Source: Musa acuminata AAA Group (taxonomy: Eukaryota > Streptophyta > Magnoliopsida > Zingiberales > Musaceae). Taken from it: a stretch of DNA of 64,000 nt. The position numbers were made by a program, and so were the translations under genes. This document shows, one piece after another, positions 12,464 through 23,695 of the stretch. Under the pieces are notes generated by a model. The model saw only the letters and a list, made by a program, of their open reading frames with translations, ran no database searches and was not told where the DNA came from. Each line of letters begins with the position of its first letter. Position 1 is the stretch's first letter. The stretch spans positions 32,453,501-32,517,500 of the forward strand of contig NC_088342.1 of the NCBI RefSeq assembly GCF_036884655.1, written 5' to 3'.

Positions 12464-12589
12464 AGGAGTTGGTTAGAAGTATGAGTCTTGAGTAGGAGTC
12501 CTATTAGGAGTTGGTTTGAAGTATGAGTCTTGAGTAGGAGTCCTATTAGGAGTTGGTTTGAAGTAGGAGTCTTGAGTAGGAGTCCTATT
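12464..12589 (+). repeat. Three tandem 42-bp units in the G2 LTR
   Basis: Each unit begins AGGAGTTGGTT and ends TAGGAGTCCTATT; units start at 12464, 12506 and 12548 with only a few substitutions between them. The other LTRs of this family carry variable partial copies. Because 42 is a multiple of three, a repetitive minus-strand reading frame appears here; I do not regard it as coding. Confidence 0.85.
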
Positions 12590-12611
12590 AGGAGTTGGGA
12601 TTTAGAAGCTC

Positions 12612-12619
12612 TATAAATA
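12612..12619 (+). promoter_or_regulatory. G2 LTR TATA box
   Basis: TATAAATA in the context GCTCTATAAATAGTC, about 150 bp before the LTR end. The same context occurs on the minus strand in G1 (4795-4802) and G3 (18506-18513, 33183-33190). Assigned as the core promoter by motif and position only. Confidence 0.6.
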
Positions 12620-12772
12620 GTCATGTATTCATCCTCTTTTCTCAATTAATAGATGAATCTTTTTAGCAACCTTTGAGCAATAACTTAGAGGAAGGAACCC
12701 CTATAGAGTTCTAAGGAGGCTGATCCCTTAAAGAGATCAACCCCAAGCTTAGAGTCTGTAAGGGTTCTATCA

Positions 12773-12790
12773 CTTGGTATTAGAGTAGTG
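12773..12790 (+). other. G2 primer binding site region
   Basis: CTTGGTATTAGAGTAG directly after the LTR end. TGGTATNAGAGC is the usual complement of initiator-Met tRNA in plant LTR elements; here the match is degraded after the first ten bases. Confidence 0.6.
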
Positions 12791-13376
12791 TTCTTGGTGT
12801 CTCGCTACCCTTTCATAGCCATCCATCAACCCTCCACAGCCGCCCAAAGCAATTCCCACAATTGCTTAAAAGATCATCATCGAATTCCGCCGTCATCTCC
12901 ACCACCGCAGATCATCCTTTGATCTCCTTGTGAATTGCAACAGGTTCTAGTTTCCTACCTTACTACTGTAATTTAGCTATCCTTATTCAAAAATCCAAAA
13001 AAAAATTTGTTCCTATATTGCTGCATAAATTTTTCGTCGCAAAGTTTTCATCTCTTTGACGAAAGATGCACTATAGAATTCTAGTCGCATACCACAATTT
13101 GTTTAATCCTGCTATTACATTTTTTCTATCCAAATCTCTACAAAATTTTTATGACAGCTTTGACACTTCATAACAGCAGGTTTCCCTTTAGTTTCATAAA
13201 AAAATTCTCAATATAAACCACTAATCTTTTACGTCCAAACTGCTACACTTTAGACGTAAAAATGTGCTGCAGCACCTTTCCATGATCCTCAATTTTTCCG
13301 AACCTTCCACCACCCCATGCCATTAACCCATCAACAAAAAAAAGATAGGGACATCTCTGATCTACAAGCATATGCT

Positions 13377-14282
13377 ATGGCTTCTCAAGATCCAATTGAT
13401 GCCAAATTTGAAGCATTGTAATCTCAGATTGAATCATGGTTTGAATCACGCTTGGAGGACAAATTACGCACTTTGTTTGTAGAATTCAGAATTGGACAAC
13501 CACTGAGTCCAACCAAATTTTAGCAAGGAGAAAGTTTAGAGAGGCCTCTAGAGAAGGAGGGACAGCTGTCGGACATGCTTCAGCCACTCATGAGGGTGGC
13601 CTTCCTGCGATGGGAAGAAGGAGACTCAACGGGGTGGATTTCACACGTTGAACGTTACTTTCGCTACTACCGAATGTCGGATGATGCTATAGTGAAAATT
13701 GTTGTCTTCTACCTTAAAGGAGATGCTATTCAATGGTACAATTGGTTGGAATACAATCATGGGGCTCCGACGTGGAATCAATTTAAGAATGCACTACTGA
13801 ATTGTTTTAGACCTATGGAGTATGAAAATATCGATGGCCAACTCGTAAAGATTCGACAAACCTCTACGATTCAAGAGTACCAAACCATGTTTGAGAAGCT
13901 ATCCTACCTTGCTCATGATTGGACTGACCATCAATTGTTAGGAATATTCATTGAAGGACTCAAGCCAGAGATAAAAGGGGAGGTTAAGGCGCAGCAGCCA
14001 TGTTTCATGATAGTTGCGATTTTTTTCGCCCGAATACAAGAAGAATGGCTTAACCAAGATGCTTGGAGGATGAGAACCACATCTAGGCCCGTGGCATATA
14101 AACCTCCTTCTGCTCCCAGCCATCCTTCGCTGCCAAATAAATTGACAAGAGAAGAACTACGTGACCGATCAGCAAAGGGTCTTTGTTGGCATTGCGACAA
14201 GCCGTGGAACCACGATCATCGCTGCAAAAGGGGCCACCTCCTATTAATTGAACCTCTTGAAGATATGGAGGAGGAAGTCTAG
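13377..14282 (+). pseudogene. G2 gag (nucleocapsid precursor), two early stops
   Basis: The ATG at 13377 starts MASQDP, matching the gag start of G3. In-frame stops near 13417 and 13519 interrupt the N-terminus; from 13575 the frame is open for 235 residues. It contains the retrotransposon gag core (RWEEGDSTGWI, then YFRYYRMSD, then IRQTSTIQEYQT, FIEGLKPEIKGEVKA). A noncanonical zinc knuckle (LCWHCDKPWNHDHRC) sits near 14185-14230. Gag would coat the genomic RNA in virus-like particles. The frame ends at 14280-14282 within the acidic tail, which in G3 continues into protease. Confidence 0.85.
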
Positions 14283-15921
14283 GAGCATGAGGAAGAGGTC
14301 ACGGATGAAAAACAACAATCGGTTGATATTACGATGTATGCCCTTGCCGGTTACGCGAACCCACAAACGATGAAAGTGGGAGGACTTCTGAAGCAACAAC
14401 CTATCATCATTCTTATTGACATCGTGAGCACTAATAATTTTCTGAATAGTAAGGTTGCTGTCCAAATGGCCTTACCTATTGAGAATTGTAGTAGGTTTGA
14501 CGAATCGTGTAACCTACCTCCTACCCATCGGCATGATTATTGTATACCGATTCTTCCGAGCAAACCTCCCGAAAATACTCGCCATATTGGTATCCACATC
14601 TCCAAAAGGATAAACTAGAAAGGATTGTAAAATAGATGCTCAAAATAGGAGTTATTCGGCCAAGTTGTAGCCCCTACTCTTCACCGGTGCTCCTCGTAGG
14701 AAAGAAGGACGAAACATGACGAATGTGCATTGATTACCGAGCTCTCAATAATATAACCATCCAGGAAAAATACCCTATTCTAGTAGTAGATGAATTGATT
14801 AATGAATTAAAGGGAGTATGAGTCTTCACAAAGCTAGACCTTTGATCTGAGTATCATCAAATACGAGTGTGCGAAGAAGACATACCGAAAATCACCTTTC
14901 TAACATACAATGACCACTACGAATTTTTGGTAATGCCCTTTGGTCTCACTAATGCTCCCTCCATCTTCCAAAGCCTTATAAATGATATTTTTAGGAATTA
15001 TCTTCATAAGTTTGTGCTAGTTTTCTTCGACGATATCCTTATTTACAGCCCTTCTCTTGAAAGTAATTTTCAACACTTCCGACTTGTTTTGATGATTTTG
15101 TGAGAACATGTTCTTTTTATCAAAAAATTGAAGTGCAGCTTTCTTCAATAGAAGGTGGAATATCTTGGGTATATCATATCAGAGGAAGGTGTGGTGGTGG
15201 ACCCCTCCAAAATTGAAGTAATGCAGAATTGGCTAATCCCGAGGAACATAAAATCGTTACGCGGCTTTCTCGATTTAATAGGCTACTACTGCAAGTTCAT
15301 GAAAAACCATAGAAAGATTAGTGCACCCCTTACTTCCTTACTGAAAAAAGATGCTTTCGAATGGTTGGACGAAACCACCACCGCCATTGACAAACTTAAA
15401 GCCGTAATGACAACAACGCCCATACTAGCGCTACCCGACTTCGGTAAGACTTTTGTTATTGAAGCTGATGCCTTCAGAGTCAGAATTGGTACTATACTAA
15501 TGCAAGATGGCTGCCCCCTTGCTTATACCAGTAAGACATTATCTCCTTCCCATCTCAAGATGACTATTTACGACAAGGAGATGCTTGCGATTGTGCATGC
15601 GGTGACCAAATGGAGATCATATTTGATCAGGCGAAGCTTTCAAATCAAGACCGACCATAAAAGCCTAAAATATTTCTTAGAGCAGAAGATATCTTCCCCC
15701 GAGCTTCAAAAATGGGTAGCAAAGCTTCTTGGATATGATTATAAAATAACTTACAAAAAGGGGAAAGAAAATGTTGTTGCAGATGCGCTTTCGCGGCTAC
15801 CCGAGCAAGCTGAATTTTTGACCGTTTCACTTTCGACTGGTGACTTCCTTAAAGATATTAAGAGGGAATGGCAGGAAGATCCTGAGACTAGTAAGATCAT
15901 AAAAAAATTGGAGGAAGCACC
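14283..15921 (+). pseudogene. G2 protease remnant, RT and RNase H
   Basis: The protease segment has L-I-D-I-V-S where G3 has L-I-D-T-G-S, so the active site is lost. Immediately afterwards the sequence jumps from NCSRF to DESCNLPP near 14500; roughly 120 residues of linker present in G1/G3 are missing. RT follows in broken frames, and the palm with [11 protein letters not shown] is preserved (FFDD codons 15023-15034). After a frameshift near 15105, the connection and RNase H domains are open at 15155-15921 ([44 protein letters not shown]). Apparent coding beyond 15921 is G3 LTR. Confidence 0.85.
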
Positions 15922-16918
15922 TGTTAGAACCCTTGCAGATTCTAAACTTGGGATTGATCTCTTTAGGGGATCGGCCTCCTTGGAACTCTATAGGGGTTCC
16001 TCCCTCCAAGTGTTGAATCTCGTATTTTGATGATGAAACTACTTGATATATGTTTATGATTTAATCTACGTTTTGAGTGACGCAGGGTGCTTCGATCAGG
16101 ATGAAACAATTAAAGCAGGAACATCATGTTGTGCCGGAGGAACATGTCAGAAGATTGGACGTCGGGCCGGTGGATCGGTCGACGTATCGACAGAAGGCTT
16201 CGGGCCGTGGACTCGGGCATCGGGCCAAGAAGAGCGGGTATTGTGCTAAGGATATCGGAGTTGCGGAGTCAACTGGCCGATTGGGCAATAGGCTGCAGGA
16301 AAGGACGATGCGCCGAAGAATCGGACGAAGCGTCGAGGGACCAATGACATGCCGGACAACTTGGTTAATTGCTTAGGATTAATTGCCTCGATCGAAGTTT
16401 TGCTTTAAGTGTGCAGGATTAACTACGATGAAAGATAGACAAGCAGCAGGAGTTGCGCCGGAGTCAAGTTCATGATCACGTTGGGAGTTCGAGAGTTCGA
16501 CGGAAGTTCGGACGGTCGTCGGAGGTTCTGCGAGAACAGATCCGAGAAGTCCAGAAGCTTGCCAAGCGAAGCTCGTCGGAACTTGCCAAGTGGATCTTCG
16601 CAAAGTCCAGGAGTTTGCCGGAAGTCCGCAGGAGCATCACCGAGGGTTCATCGGATGATCGACGGAAGTTCGCCGGAAACTCGCCGGAAGGAGCGATTGA
16701 CGCACCGAAGCAAAGCTGCAGAAGTTGTCTTAGATTTAATCGTAGTTAGCACATTGATTAAGTTGGAAAATGGGAGGTGATCCCATTGGCTTAATCTTGG
16801 GGCAATTGGGCCCCTGAAAGACTGAAATTGGGTCGAATGGAATGAACCATTCGGACCCTGATTGCACCAGGAGGTGCAACCGCCTAGGCCAGGAGGTGGC
16901 ACCGCCTGGGCTAGGCTT

Positions 16919-17219
16919 TCCAGCGAGACTGGGCGGTGCAACCTCCCCAGCCGGGAGGTGGCACCGCCTGAGCTCAGTCTTCGAGCTAGACTGGGCGGTG
17001 CAACCTCCCTGACAGAGAGGTGGCATCGCCTGAGCTCAGTCTTCGAGCTAGACTGGGCGGTGCAACCTCCCTGACAGAGAGGTGGCACCGCCTGAGCTCA
17101 GTCTTCGAGCTAGACTGGGCAGTGCAACCTCCCTGGCAGAGAGGTGGCACCGCCTGAGCTCGGTCTTCGAGCTCTGCCAGGCGGTGCAACCTCTCCAGTC
17201 AAGAGGTGCAACCGCCTGA
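16919..17219 (+). repeat. 62-bp tandem array in the solo LTR U3
   Basis: About four copies of a 62-bp unit containing TCTTCGAGCTAGACTGGGC and GGTGGCACCGCCTGAGCTC; identical unit starts lie at 16981 and 17043. The unit carries the GGCGGT/ACCGCC half-sites found upstream of TATA in all SIRE LTRs here. Long Ser/Cys-rich minus-strand frames over it are by-products of the repeat. Confidence 0.85.
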
Positions 17220-17639
17220 TCCCGGAATTCCGGGATTTGATCGTTTTGAGCTCGAAATTTGAATTGGGTTGGGGCCTATAAATACCCCACCCATTCAGCA
17301 CTGAAAAGATACAGACCTACCCGAAATCTTGATCTTTTCAGTGGTTCTTAGAGCTCAAAACTGCTATTTTTCCTCCTCCTTCTGTTCTTCAAGTTTGAGT
17401 TGTGAAGAAAGGAGAGAAAACATATGTAAGGGTTGTCTCCTAAGCCCGTCAAAAGGAGTGAATCTGTAAGAGGGTAGTTGGCCTTCGCCTATTGAAGGAA
17501 GGCCTCTAGTTGACGTCGGTAACCTCATCGGTGGAGGAAGCCAAAAGTGGAGTAGGTCAAGACTGACCGAACCACTCTAAATCTCTGGTTTGCGTTTATT
17601 TTGAGCACTTTATCATTACTGCAAACCTCCTACATAGCT

Positions 17640-18022
17640 ACTGCTCTCTGCGCTTTTACGAACGAGTTCTGTGCAGTTTACGTTCACGTCTTAATTCCAT
17701 TTACAAACTGCAAACTGCTCTCTGCGCTTTTACGAACGAATTCTGTGCAGTTTACGTTTACGTCTTGATTCCATCTACAAACTGCAAATTGTCTCTCTGC
17801 ACTTTTTTTACGAACAAGGTTCTGTGCAGTTTACGTTTACGTGTTTTGATTTCATTTACAACTGCAAACTATCTTCTACGCTTTTACGAACAAGGTTTTG
17901 TGCAATTTACGTTTACGTCTTTTGATTTCATTTACAACTGCAAACTGTCTTCTGCGCTTTTACGAACAAGGTTCTGTGCAGTTTACGTTTACGTCTTGAT
18001 TTCATTTAGAACTGCAAACTGT
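17640..18022 (+). repeat. About 70-85-bp tandem array downstream of TATA in the solo LTR
   Basis: Five degenerate copies of a unit running from ACTGCTCTCTGCGCTTTTAC through GTGCAGTTTACGTTTACGTC to CATTTACAAACTGCAA. Copies start near 17640, 17711, 17783, 17868 and 17944. It lies 3' of the TATA box, hence in the transcribed R/U5 part if this LTR were active. Confidence 0.8.
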
Positions 18023-18318
18023 CATCTGCATTTAGACGCAAACTGCGTTTAGACGTAAACTGCGTTTAGACGTAAACTGCGCTTAGACGCAAACTGCGTT
18101 TAGACACAAACTACGTTTAGATGTAAACTGCGTTTAGACGTAAACTGCGCTTAGACGCAAATTGTGTTTAGACGCAAACTGTGCTTATACGCAAACTGTG
18201 TTTAGACGCAAACTGCGCTTAGACGCAAACTGTGTTTAGACGCAAACTGTGTTTAGACGCAAACTGTGTTTAGACGCAAACTGCGCTTAGACGCAAACTG
18301 CACTTAGATACAAACTGT
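18023..18318 (+). repeat. 17-bp tandem array in the solo LTR
   Basis: About 17 copies of TTTAGACGCAAACTGCG with C/T and A/G variants (ACGT, GTGT). The unit shares AAACTGC with the neighbouring larger unit, which suggests it arose by expansion of its end. Confidence 0.85.
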
Positions 18319-18779
18319 GAATCGGCTTTTGCTTCAAAACTGATTTTTATCGAACGAACGCAGCTTTTGTTTTTAATCGCTGTAAAATTTCCGCTGCACT
18401 AATTCACCCCCCCTCTTAGTGCTCTCGATCCTAACACCAAGTTGCTGCTCAAAGGCTGCAGAAAAGATTCATCTATTGCTTATGAAAAGAGGAGGAATAC
18501 ATGACTATTTATAGGGCTTCTAAACCCTAACTCCTAATAGGACTCCTACTCAAGACTCCTACTTCTAACCAACTCCTAATAGGACTCCTACTTAAGACTC
18601 CTATTCCTTTACAACTCCTAATCCTTAAGACTCCTATTCCTTTACAACTCCTAATTCTTCTTTAAGAAACAACCTCCTAACCCTAGCCGGCCTCTTTACC
18701 TCTTTAATAGGGGTCGGCTTAGGTAGGTTTTACATGAATGTCCCTCTCAATTAGGACTCTCCTAGCTAGAGTCCTAACA

Positions 18780-20995
18780 GACCCGCCCTCTTCAAATCAG
18801 CCTTGTCCTCGAGGCTAACGATTCATGAATTCTGGGAATTTGATCTTCAAGTCGTCGTAGTTCTCCCAAGTGGCATCTTCTGATAATAGGTTCGCCCACT
18901 GTATTAGCACTTCAGTAGTAGGTCATCATCGTTGAGTCACATTCCGTCGATCAATAATAGCACTTGGTTGGGTCTGGAGTTCTCCTTGCGTAGTCATATT
19001 TGGTGGGTGGCTTTGGGCTATCTCCAAGCACCTATTTACAACTTTTGTATGGCCATCGGTTTGTCGGTGATATGTCATACTCCTTTTCAATTTAATACCC
19101 TGCATATGAAATAACTTTGTCCAAAATCTGCTTGTGAAGATGCAAGTAGAATTTGTCACAAGCATAATGCATCGCTTATAGTGTAATTCTTTTGAGTCCC
19201 AATTGTAATGAGCCACGGAGCTTGGTGCTTCCTCCAATTTTTGTAAAATCTGCTTGGTGCTTATAATCTTACTAGTCTCTGAATCTTCCTGCCATTCTAT
19301 CTTAATATCCTCAAGGAAGTCGCTGGTCAGAAGTGAAACAGTCGAAACTTCAGCTTGCTCGGTTAGTTGCGAAAGCGCATCTGCAAGAACATTCTCTTTC
19401 CCCTTTTTGTAAGTTGTTTCATAATTAAATCTAAAAAGTTTTGTTACCCATTTTTGCTGCTCAGGGGATGATATCTTTCGCTCCAAAATGTACTTAAGGC
19501 TTTTTTGGTCGGTTTTAATTTGAAATCGTCGACCAATCAAGTAGGGTCTCCACCGCGTTGCTACGCGGACAATGGCGAGCATCTCCTTATCATATGTTGA
19601 CTTATTTTGATAGGAGGGAGATAATGCCTTGCTAGTGTATGCGAGTGGTCGACCATCTTGTATGAGAATGGCTCCAATTCTGACTCCAGATGTGTCGGCC
19701 TCAATAATGAAGGGTCGGTTGAAATCTGGTAGTGTTAGCACTAGTGTCGTCGTCATGGCTGCCTTAAGTTTGTCGAAGGCAGCGGAGGCTCTGTCAGACC
19801 ATTGGAAGATATCTTTTTTCAGTAAGGAAGTAACTGGTGCACTAATCTCTCCATAGTTTTTCACGAACTTGTAGTAGTAGCCTGTTAAACCCAGAAAGCC
19901 ATGTAGCAATTTTATGTTCCTCGGGGTCAGCCAGTTTTGCATTGCTCCAATTTTGAAGGGGTCTACTGCCACACCTTCCTCTGATATGATATGCCCAAGA
20001 TATTCCACATTCTTTTTAAGAAAGCAAAAATTCATAGTGGTTGTTGTGTGTTCAAAAGGTGGTTTTCGTATGTCTTCTTCGCATACTCGTATTTGATGAT
20101 ACCCGGATCGAAGGTCCAGCTTTGTGAAGATTTGTGCTCCCTTAGCAACTCATCTACTACTGGAATAGGGTATTTATCCTTGATGGTTATGCCATTGAGA
20201 GCTCGGTAATCAACACATAATTGTCATATTCCATCCTTCTTTCGTATTAGGAGCACCGGTAAAGAGTAAGGGCTGCAACATGGCCGAATAACTCCTGTTT
20301 TGAGCATCTCTTTTACAATCCTTTCTATTTCATCCTTCTGGAGATGTGGATACTGATATGGCTGAGCATTTGCTACAGATTTGCTTGGAAGAATCGTTAT
20401 ACAATGATCATGCCGATGGGTAAGAGGTAGGTTGCACGGCTCGTCAAATATATCTGAAAATTCAGCAAGCAAAGGAAGTAGATTTGGATCTTCAAATTTT
20501 GTTGGCTCTCCCTTAGTTTGCTGCTCAAGTTGTACCAAAAGGCCGCTGCATGCTTTATGCAAGACCTTCTTCATTTGTTGTGTGCAAATCGTCGTTATGT
20601 CGCCCTCACGTTTCCCGTTCAGTATCACCTGTTTCTCCTTACTGTAAAATTTCATAATTAGTTGCATAAAATTCCAAGAAATATCACATAATATCGTCAA
20701 CCATTTAATAATGAGCATGGCCTCATGATCATCAAGAGAGAGGAGGAAGAAATCTGTAATTATCTCTTGGTCCTGCAACAACAGTTTCACCTGCAGGCAC
20801 CTATGATCACACTTCAAAATCCGTCCGTTGGAGACCTTAACGACAAACCTGCTGCAATTCTCAATAAGTAAGTTCATATAGACATCAACCTTACTGTTTA
20901 GAAAGTTATTAGTGCTGCCCGTGTCGATGAGAACAGTGATCGGTTGTTGTTTGAGAAGGCCTCCAACTTTCATCGTTTGTGGGATTAAGTAGCCA
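18780..20995 (-). pseudogene. G3 pol: protease end, RT remnant, RNase H, integrase scraps, chromodomain remnant
   Basis: Minus strand. Protease (LIDTGSTNNFLN, catalytic D-T-G intact) and PR-RT linker are open in 20224-20995, ending in RT fingers (LLIRKKDG). After an interruption a second frame (18926-20035) starts within [15 protein letters not shown]. That junction lacks the whole RT palm, so there is no FFDD motif. RNase H is complete in outline (EADTSGVRIG, TDQKSLKYILE, ADALSQL). The integrase zinc-region fragment (MLVTNSTCI) is fused to FTSRFW and YHRQTDG, and RCLE is fused to AQSHPPN, deleting the catalytic core and C-terminal domain. All three junctions recur in G1. The chromodomain at 18780-18925 is frame-broken. 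Confidence 0.88.
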
Positions 20996-21000
20996 ACTAG

Positions 21001-23574
21001 TGTAACATCCCTCATTTCCGAATTTTCGTATAAATTTCTAGTGATAATGTAAGTATCTATTTTAAATTGACAAAAGAAATAGAGTATGAATCAGAGGTAA
21101 CTTATTTTTAAGATTTGGGAGATCTGTTCCAAAAAAAAAAAAAAAAAAAGAATCTGAGGACCTATATGTAAACCCTAAGGACCTAATCATGAATATGATA
21201 AAAACAAGGACTAAACTGCAAAAATGCACAAAATGACAAATTCCACCGCTTAAGCCTCTCTGCCTTCGTTCTTAAGGAAGCAGAGAAGGCAGCTGCGTGG
21301 ATGATCAGGGAAAGAAAGAAAGAAGAAGAAGAAGAAGGAGAAGAAGAAGAAGAAGAAGAAGAAGAAGAAAAAAAATTTGGGGCTTTAAGGGTTCTTGCCC
21401 AAATCCTTTCACTTAGGGTCAAAATTCCCAAAGGCAGGTGTTTCTAACCTCATCCTACAGAAAATTAGTCTCTGTTTTTATGTTGTTTCAAAATAAACTA
21501 AAGGATTTCTATCTAGAAACTGATATCTCTCTTTGGACATAGAACCATGGATTCTGAAATTTTTTCGGTAAACTGACCCCTATACACAGTTTCAAATATA
21601 ATTTTTAGTACAAAATGTGAATTCAAGCAGGAACTATTTTGTTTGAAATTAGACTCTTATAAATTTCTTTTGACACTGATTTTGTAGATTTTGGACACCG
21701 AATACTTACCCAATCATTTGTTTCAAATGAGCCTATAGATGCTGCAAAACAGGGATCAAAATTTTTGACCTTTCGATACTGAAATGCCTATAACTCTCTG
21801 TTGAAAATTTTGATTTGTACCAAACTGATTTCGTCCGAAACTAGACTTGCAGACCTTTCTTTTGACATATAGTTTGAAAATTTTGGAATTCAAATGCCTA
21901 CCCTATTATCTGTTGAATCCGACCCTATGTATTCTGCAAAACAGTGATTGTGTCCTTGACCTTGTGTTACCAAATCAAAGGTAACTCCTTGTGGGAAACC
22001 CTGATTCATACGAAACTTGTTTCGACAGAAAATAGATTGATATATTTTTCGACAGTAGTTTTCTTATGGGTATTGGAGCATAATTGATAATCTGAAATAT
22101 TTGTTCTATGTGCCATTGGAATTCTGTCAGAAATCGAGCTTTGGTCGATTTCGCGTATTCTGTTTCGTTCCTTTGGATATTGAATTCATCTATTCTTCTT
22201 ATTTGAATTGAGCCAAATATGATTGCTTGGAATCCCTATATACTCTGGCTTTCATTTTATTTCAAATCTGAATACATTTGTGAGAGCTTTGTTCCTTGCA
22301 TCGTATTGTCTCGAAAAGGCACATGTATGTTTTTGTTGTTCCGCGTATGCTTCCGATATATGCTACTTATTGTTAAACTATCCTTTTGTACTCTGGTGAT
22401 TGTGGGACTGTCTGGACCTTTGCCAGAAATGGTAAAGGGTATGTGCTTAGAGCCTGTGTTGCTCTGCCGGCCCCTTCTGACTTCACCTAGACGTGGGTGG
22501 ATGGAGCTCCCAGACGTGGGAGACTTCTGTCTGGTGGTCATTCAGAAATGGATGTATCACGTTCTGTTTGAGGTCCCACTACACCTTCTGTATGTTTGAT
22601 ATGATATCCAGAGCTTTGGTTATGTGTTTTTGTACATGCTTTGGATAAGAATGATATGAATGCAACGTCAAATACGACGTTTGAGCTTCTATTTGGTATG
22701 TGATATTGATAAGCTCCGAAATGTTTCATTCATTGTTGTTATGCTTCGAAATGTTCCATACGCTGTTGATATGCTCCGGAACATTTCATATGCCATTGAT
22801 AAGCTCCGATATGTTTCATTTGTTATTGTTATGCTCCAAAACGTTTCATTCGTTTCTGATATGCTCCAATTACTCTATGCCCAGTATGTTATGAACCAAA
22901 TATGTATGATTGAAAGGACAATTGTGATTCTGCACCTAATGATATTATGTCTACGAATTCGTATATTCTGCCTCGTATTATGAAACTTTATCTCTTTGGA
23001 AATTGTCCTATTTTGATATGGATATGTTAGTCACTTGCTGAGCTCTATATGCTCACCCCGTTTGTTGATAAATTTTTCAAGATAGCGTATCGCTTGCTTA
23101 AATGTTAAGACTGGGCTGAGGCAGTGGAAAGTTAGAAGATTTTGGGCAGATCTGTGTTAGCATATATGTATTTGTTGTATAAGCCACTCGGCATTTAATG
23201 AAATGTTGACGATGAATCTAAACCTATGGATTTTGTGTAAGTTAAAGGATCCCTCATGTTTAGGATTTTGGAATGTTAAGTTAAATTCATGTAATGATAC
23301 AAACTTATGGTAATCGTTGGTTTGGTGACTGCATAGACTTCCCCACTTGTGAAATTATGTTGGGGTTATTATTTTGACGAGTTAAGTTCAGTTTGTTTGA
23401 ATTATCGAGTGATGTGTGGGACGTTTATAAACTGCACAGGGTTATGAATTTGTAGACTATAGAGGTGAAATTTTTGATCTGAATGTTTTCTTAGTGACCT
23501 CAAATGTGTGTTTGGATCCTGGATTAGTTGTGATGAAAATTTTAAATATTATCGATATTTTGAGGGGTGTGACA
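21001..23574 (+). repeat. G4 5' LTR
   Basis: TGTAACATCCC to GGGGTGTGACA, followed by the primer site. It contains an A-tract (about 21130-21148), a GAA/AAG-rich microsatellite (about 21320-21370) and a 30-bp tandem array (22711-22890). No convincing TATA box was recognised. Short open frames inside it (for example 22219-22599) recur in the 3' LTR but show no domain, and I treat them as chance. Confidence 0.92.
22711..22890 (+). repeat. 30-bp tandem array in the G4 5' LTR
   Basis: Five clear units (22711, 22741, 22771, 22801, 22831) and one decayed unit, each built on ATGCTCCGAAATGTTTCAT followed by about 11 variable bases. The same array occurs at 29849-29998 in the 3' LTR. As 30 is divisible by three it keeps a ten-residue periodic frame open. 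Confidence 0.88.
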
Positions 23575-23578
23575 GAGG

Positions 23579-23590
23579 TGGTATCAGAGC
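23579..23590 (+). other. G4 primer binding site
   Basis: TGGTATCAGAGC four bases after the 5' LTR, an exact copy of the usual plant initiator-Met tRNA complement; first-strand synthesis would start here. Confidence 0.85.
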
Positions 23591-23695
23591 ATGATTTGAG
23601 AATCACTAAGAATATTATTTTTTTTTTGAGGTTTATTGACTATTATTTAGAGATTGATCAAAGAAAATGTTCTTTTGATGTTTTAGGAAGCAAGG

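Larger units (their letters stand above)
12318..12772 (+). repeat. G2 5' LTR
   Basis: Runs from TGTAAGGACTC to GGGTTCTATCA, 455 bp, the same sequence class as the reverse-oriented LTRs of G1 and G3. TATA box at 12612-12619. It contains three tandem 42-bp units (12464-12589), which account for its extra length compared with the 427-bp G3 LTRs. The matching 3' LTR start is at 34845. Confidence 0.85.
16011..18436 (+). mobile_element. Solo SIRE-type LTR (2.4 kb, repeat-expanded)
   Basis: Begins TGTTGAATCTC, ends CCTAACA, and is flanked by perfect CCAAG duplications (16006-16010 and 18437-18441), so insertion and later loss of the internal region are clear. TATA box 17277-17284. At 2426 bp it is about 0.9-1.1 kb longer than the other complete SIRE LTRs here (1264, 1524 and 1280 bp). 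Three tandem arrays account for much of the difference: 62-bp units at 16919-17219, roughly 70-85-bp units at 17640-18022 and 17-bp units at 18023-18318. Terminal hairpin at 18396-18422. Confidence 0.92.
15922..18779 (-). repeat. G3 3' LTR, interrupted by a solo SIRE LTR
   Basis: The two LTR parts are 15922-16010 and 18437-18779, the latter starting with the duplicated CCAAG. Plus-strand ends are TGTTAGAACCC and GAGTCCTAACA. After removal of the insertion and one copy of the duplication the length is 427 bp, equal to the 5' LTR at 33030-33456. Minus-strand TATA box at 18506-18513; a purine-rich tract abuts at 18780. Confidence 0.9.

Noticed and set aside
12451..12645. 64-residue minus-strand frame with a repeated QLLIGLLLKT pattern
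   Set aside because: Three 42-bp LTR repeats read in phase.
16648..17301. Several Cys/Ser/Gly-rich frames across the solo LTR
   Set aside because: They read the 62-bp tandem units and GGTGGCACCGCC motifs; not proteins.
17765..18052. 95-residue Phe/Leu-rich repetitive frame
   Set aside because: Arises from the roughly 70-85-bp tandem array in the LTR.
22219..22983. 126- and 107-residue frames in the G4 LTR, recurring at 29357-30121
   Set aside because: Present in both LTRs because the LTRs are duplicates. No domain; the second frame is a 30-bp repeat read in phase.
23579..23590. tRNA gene fragment at TGGTATCAGAGC sites
   Set aside because: Only primer binding sites; no cloverleaf around them.
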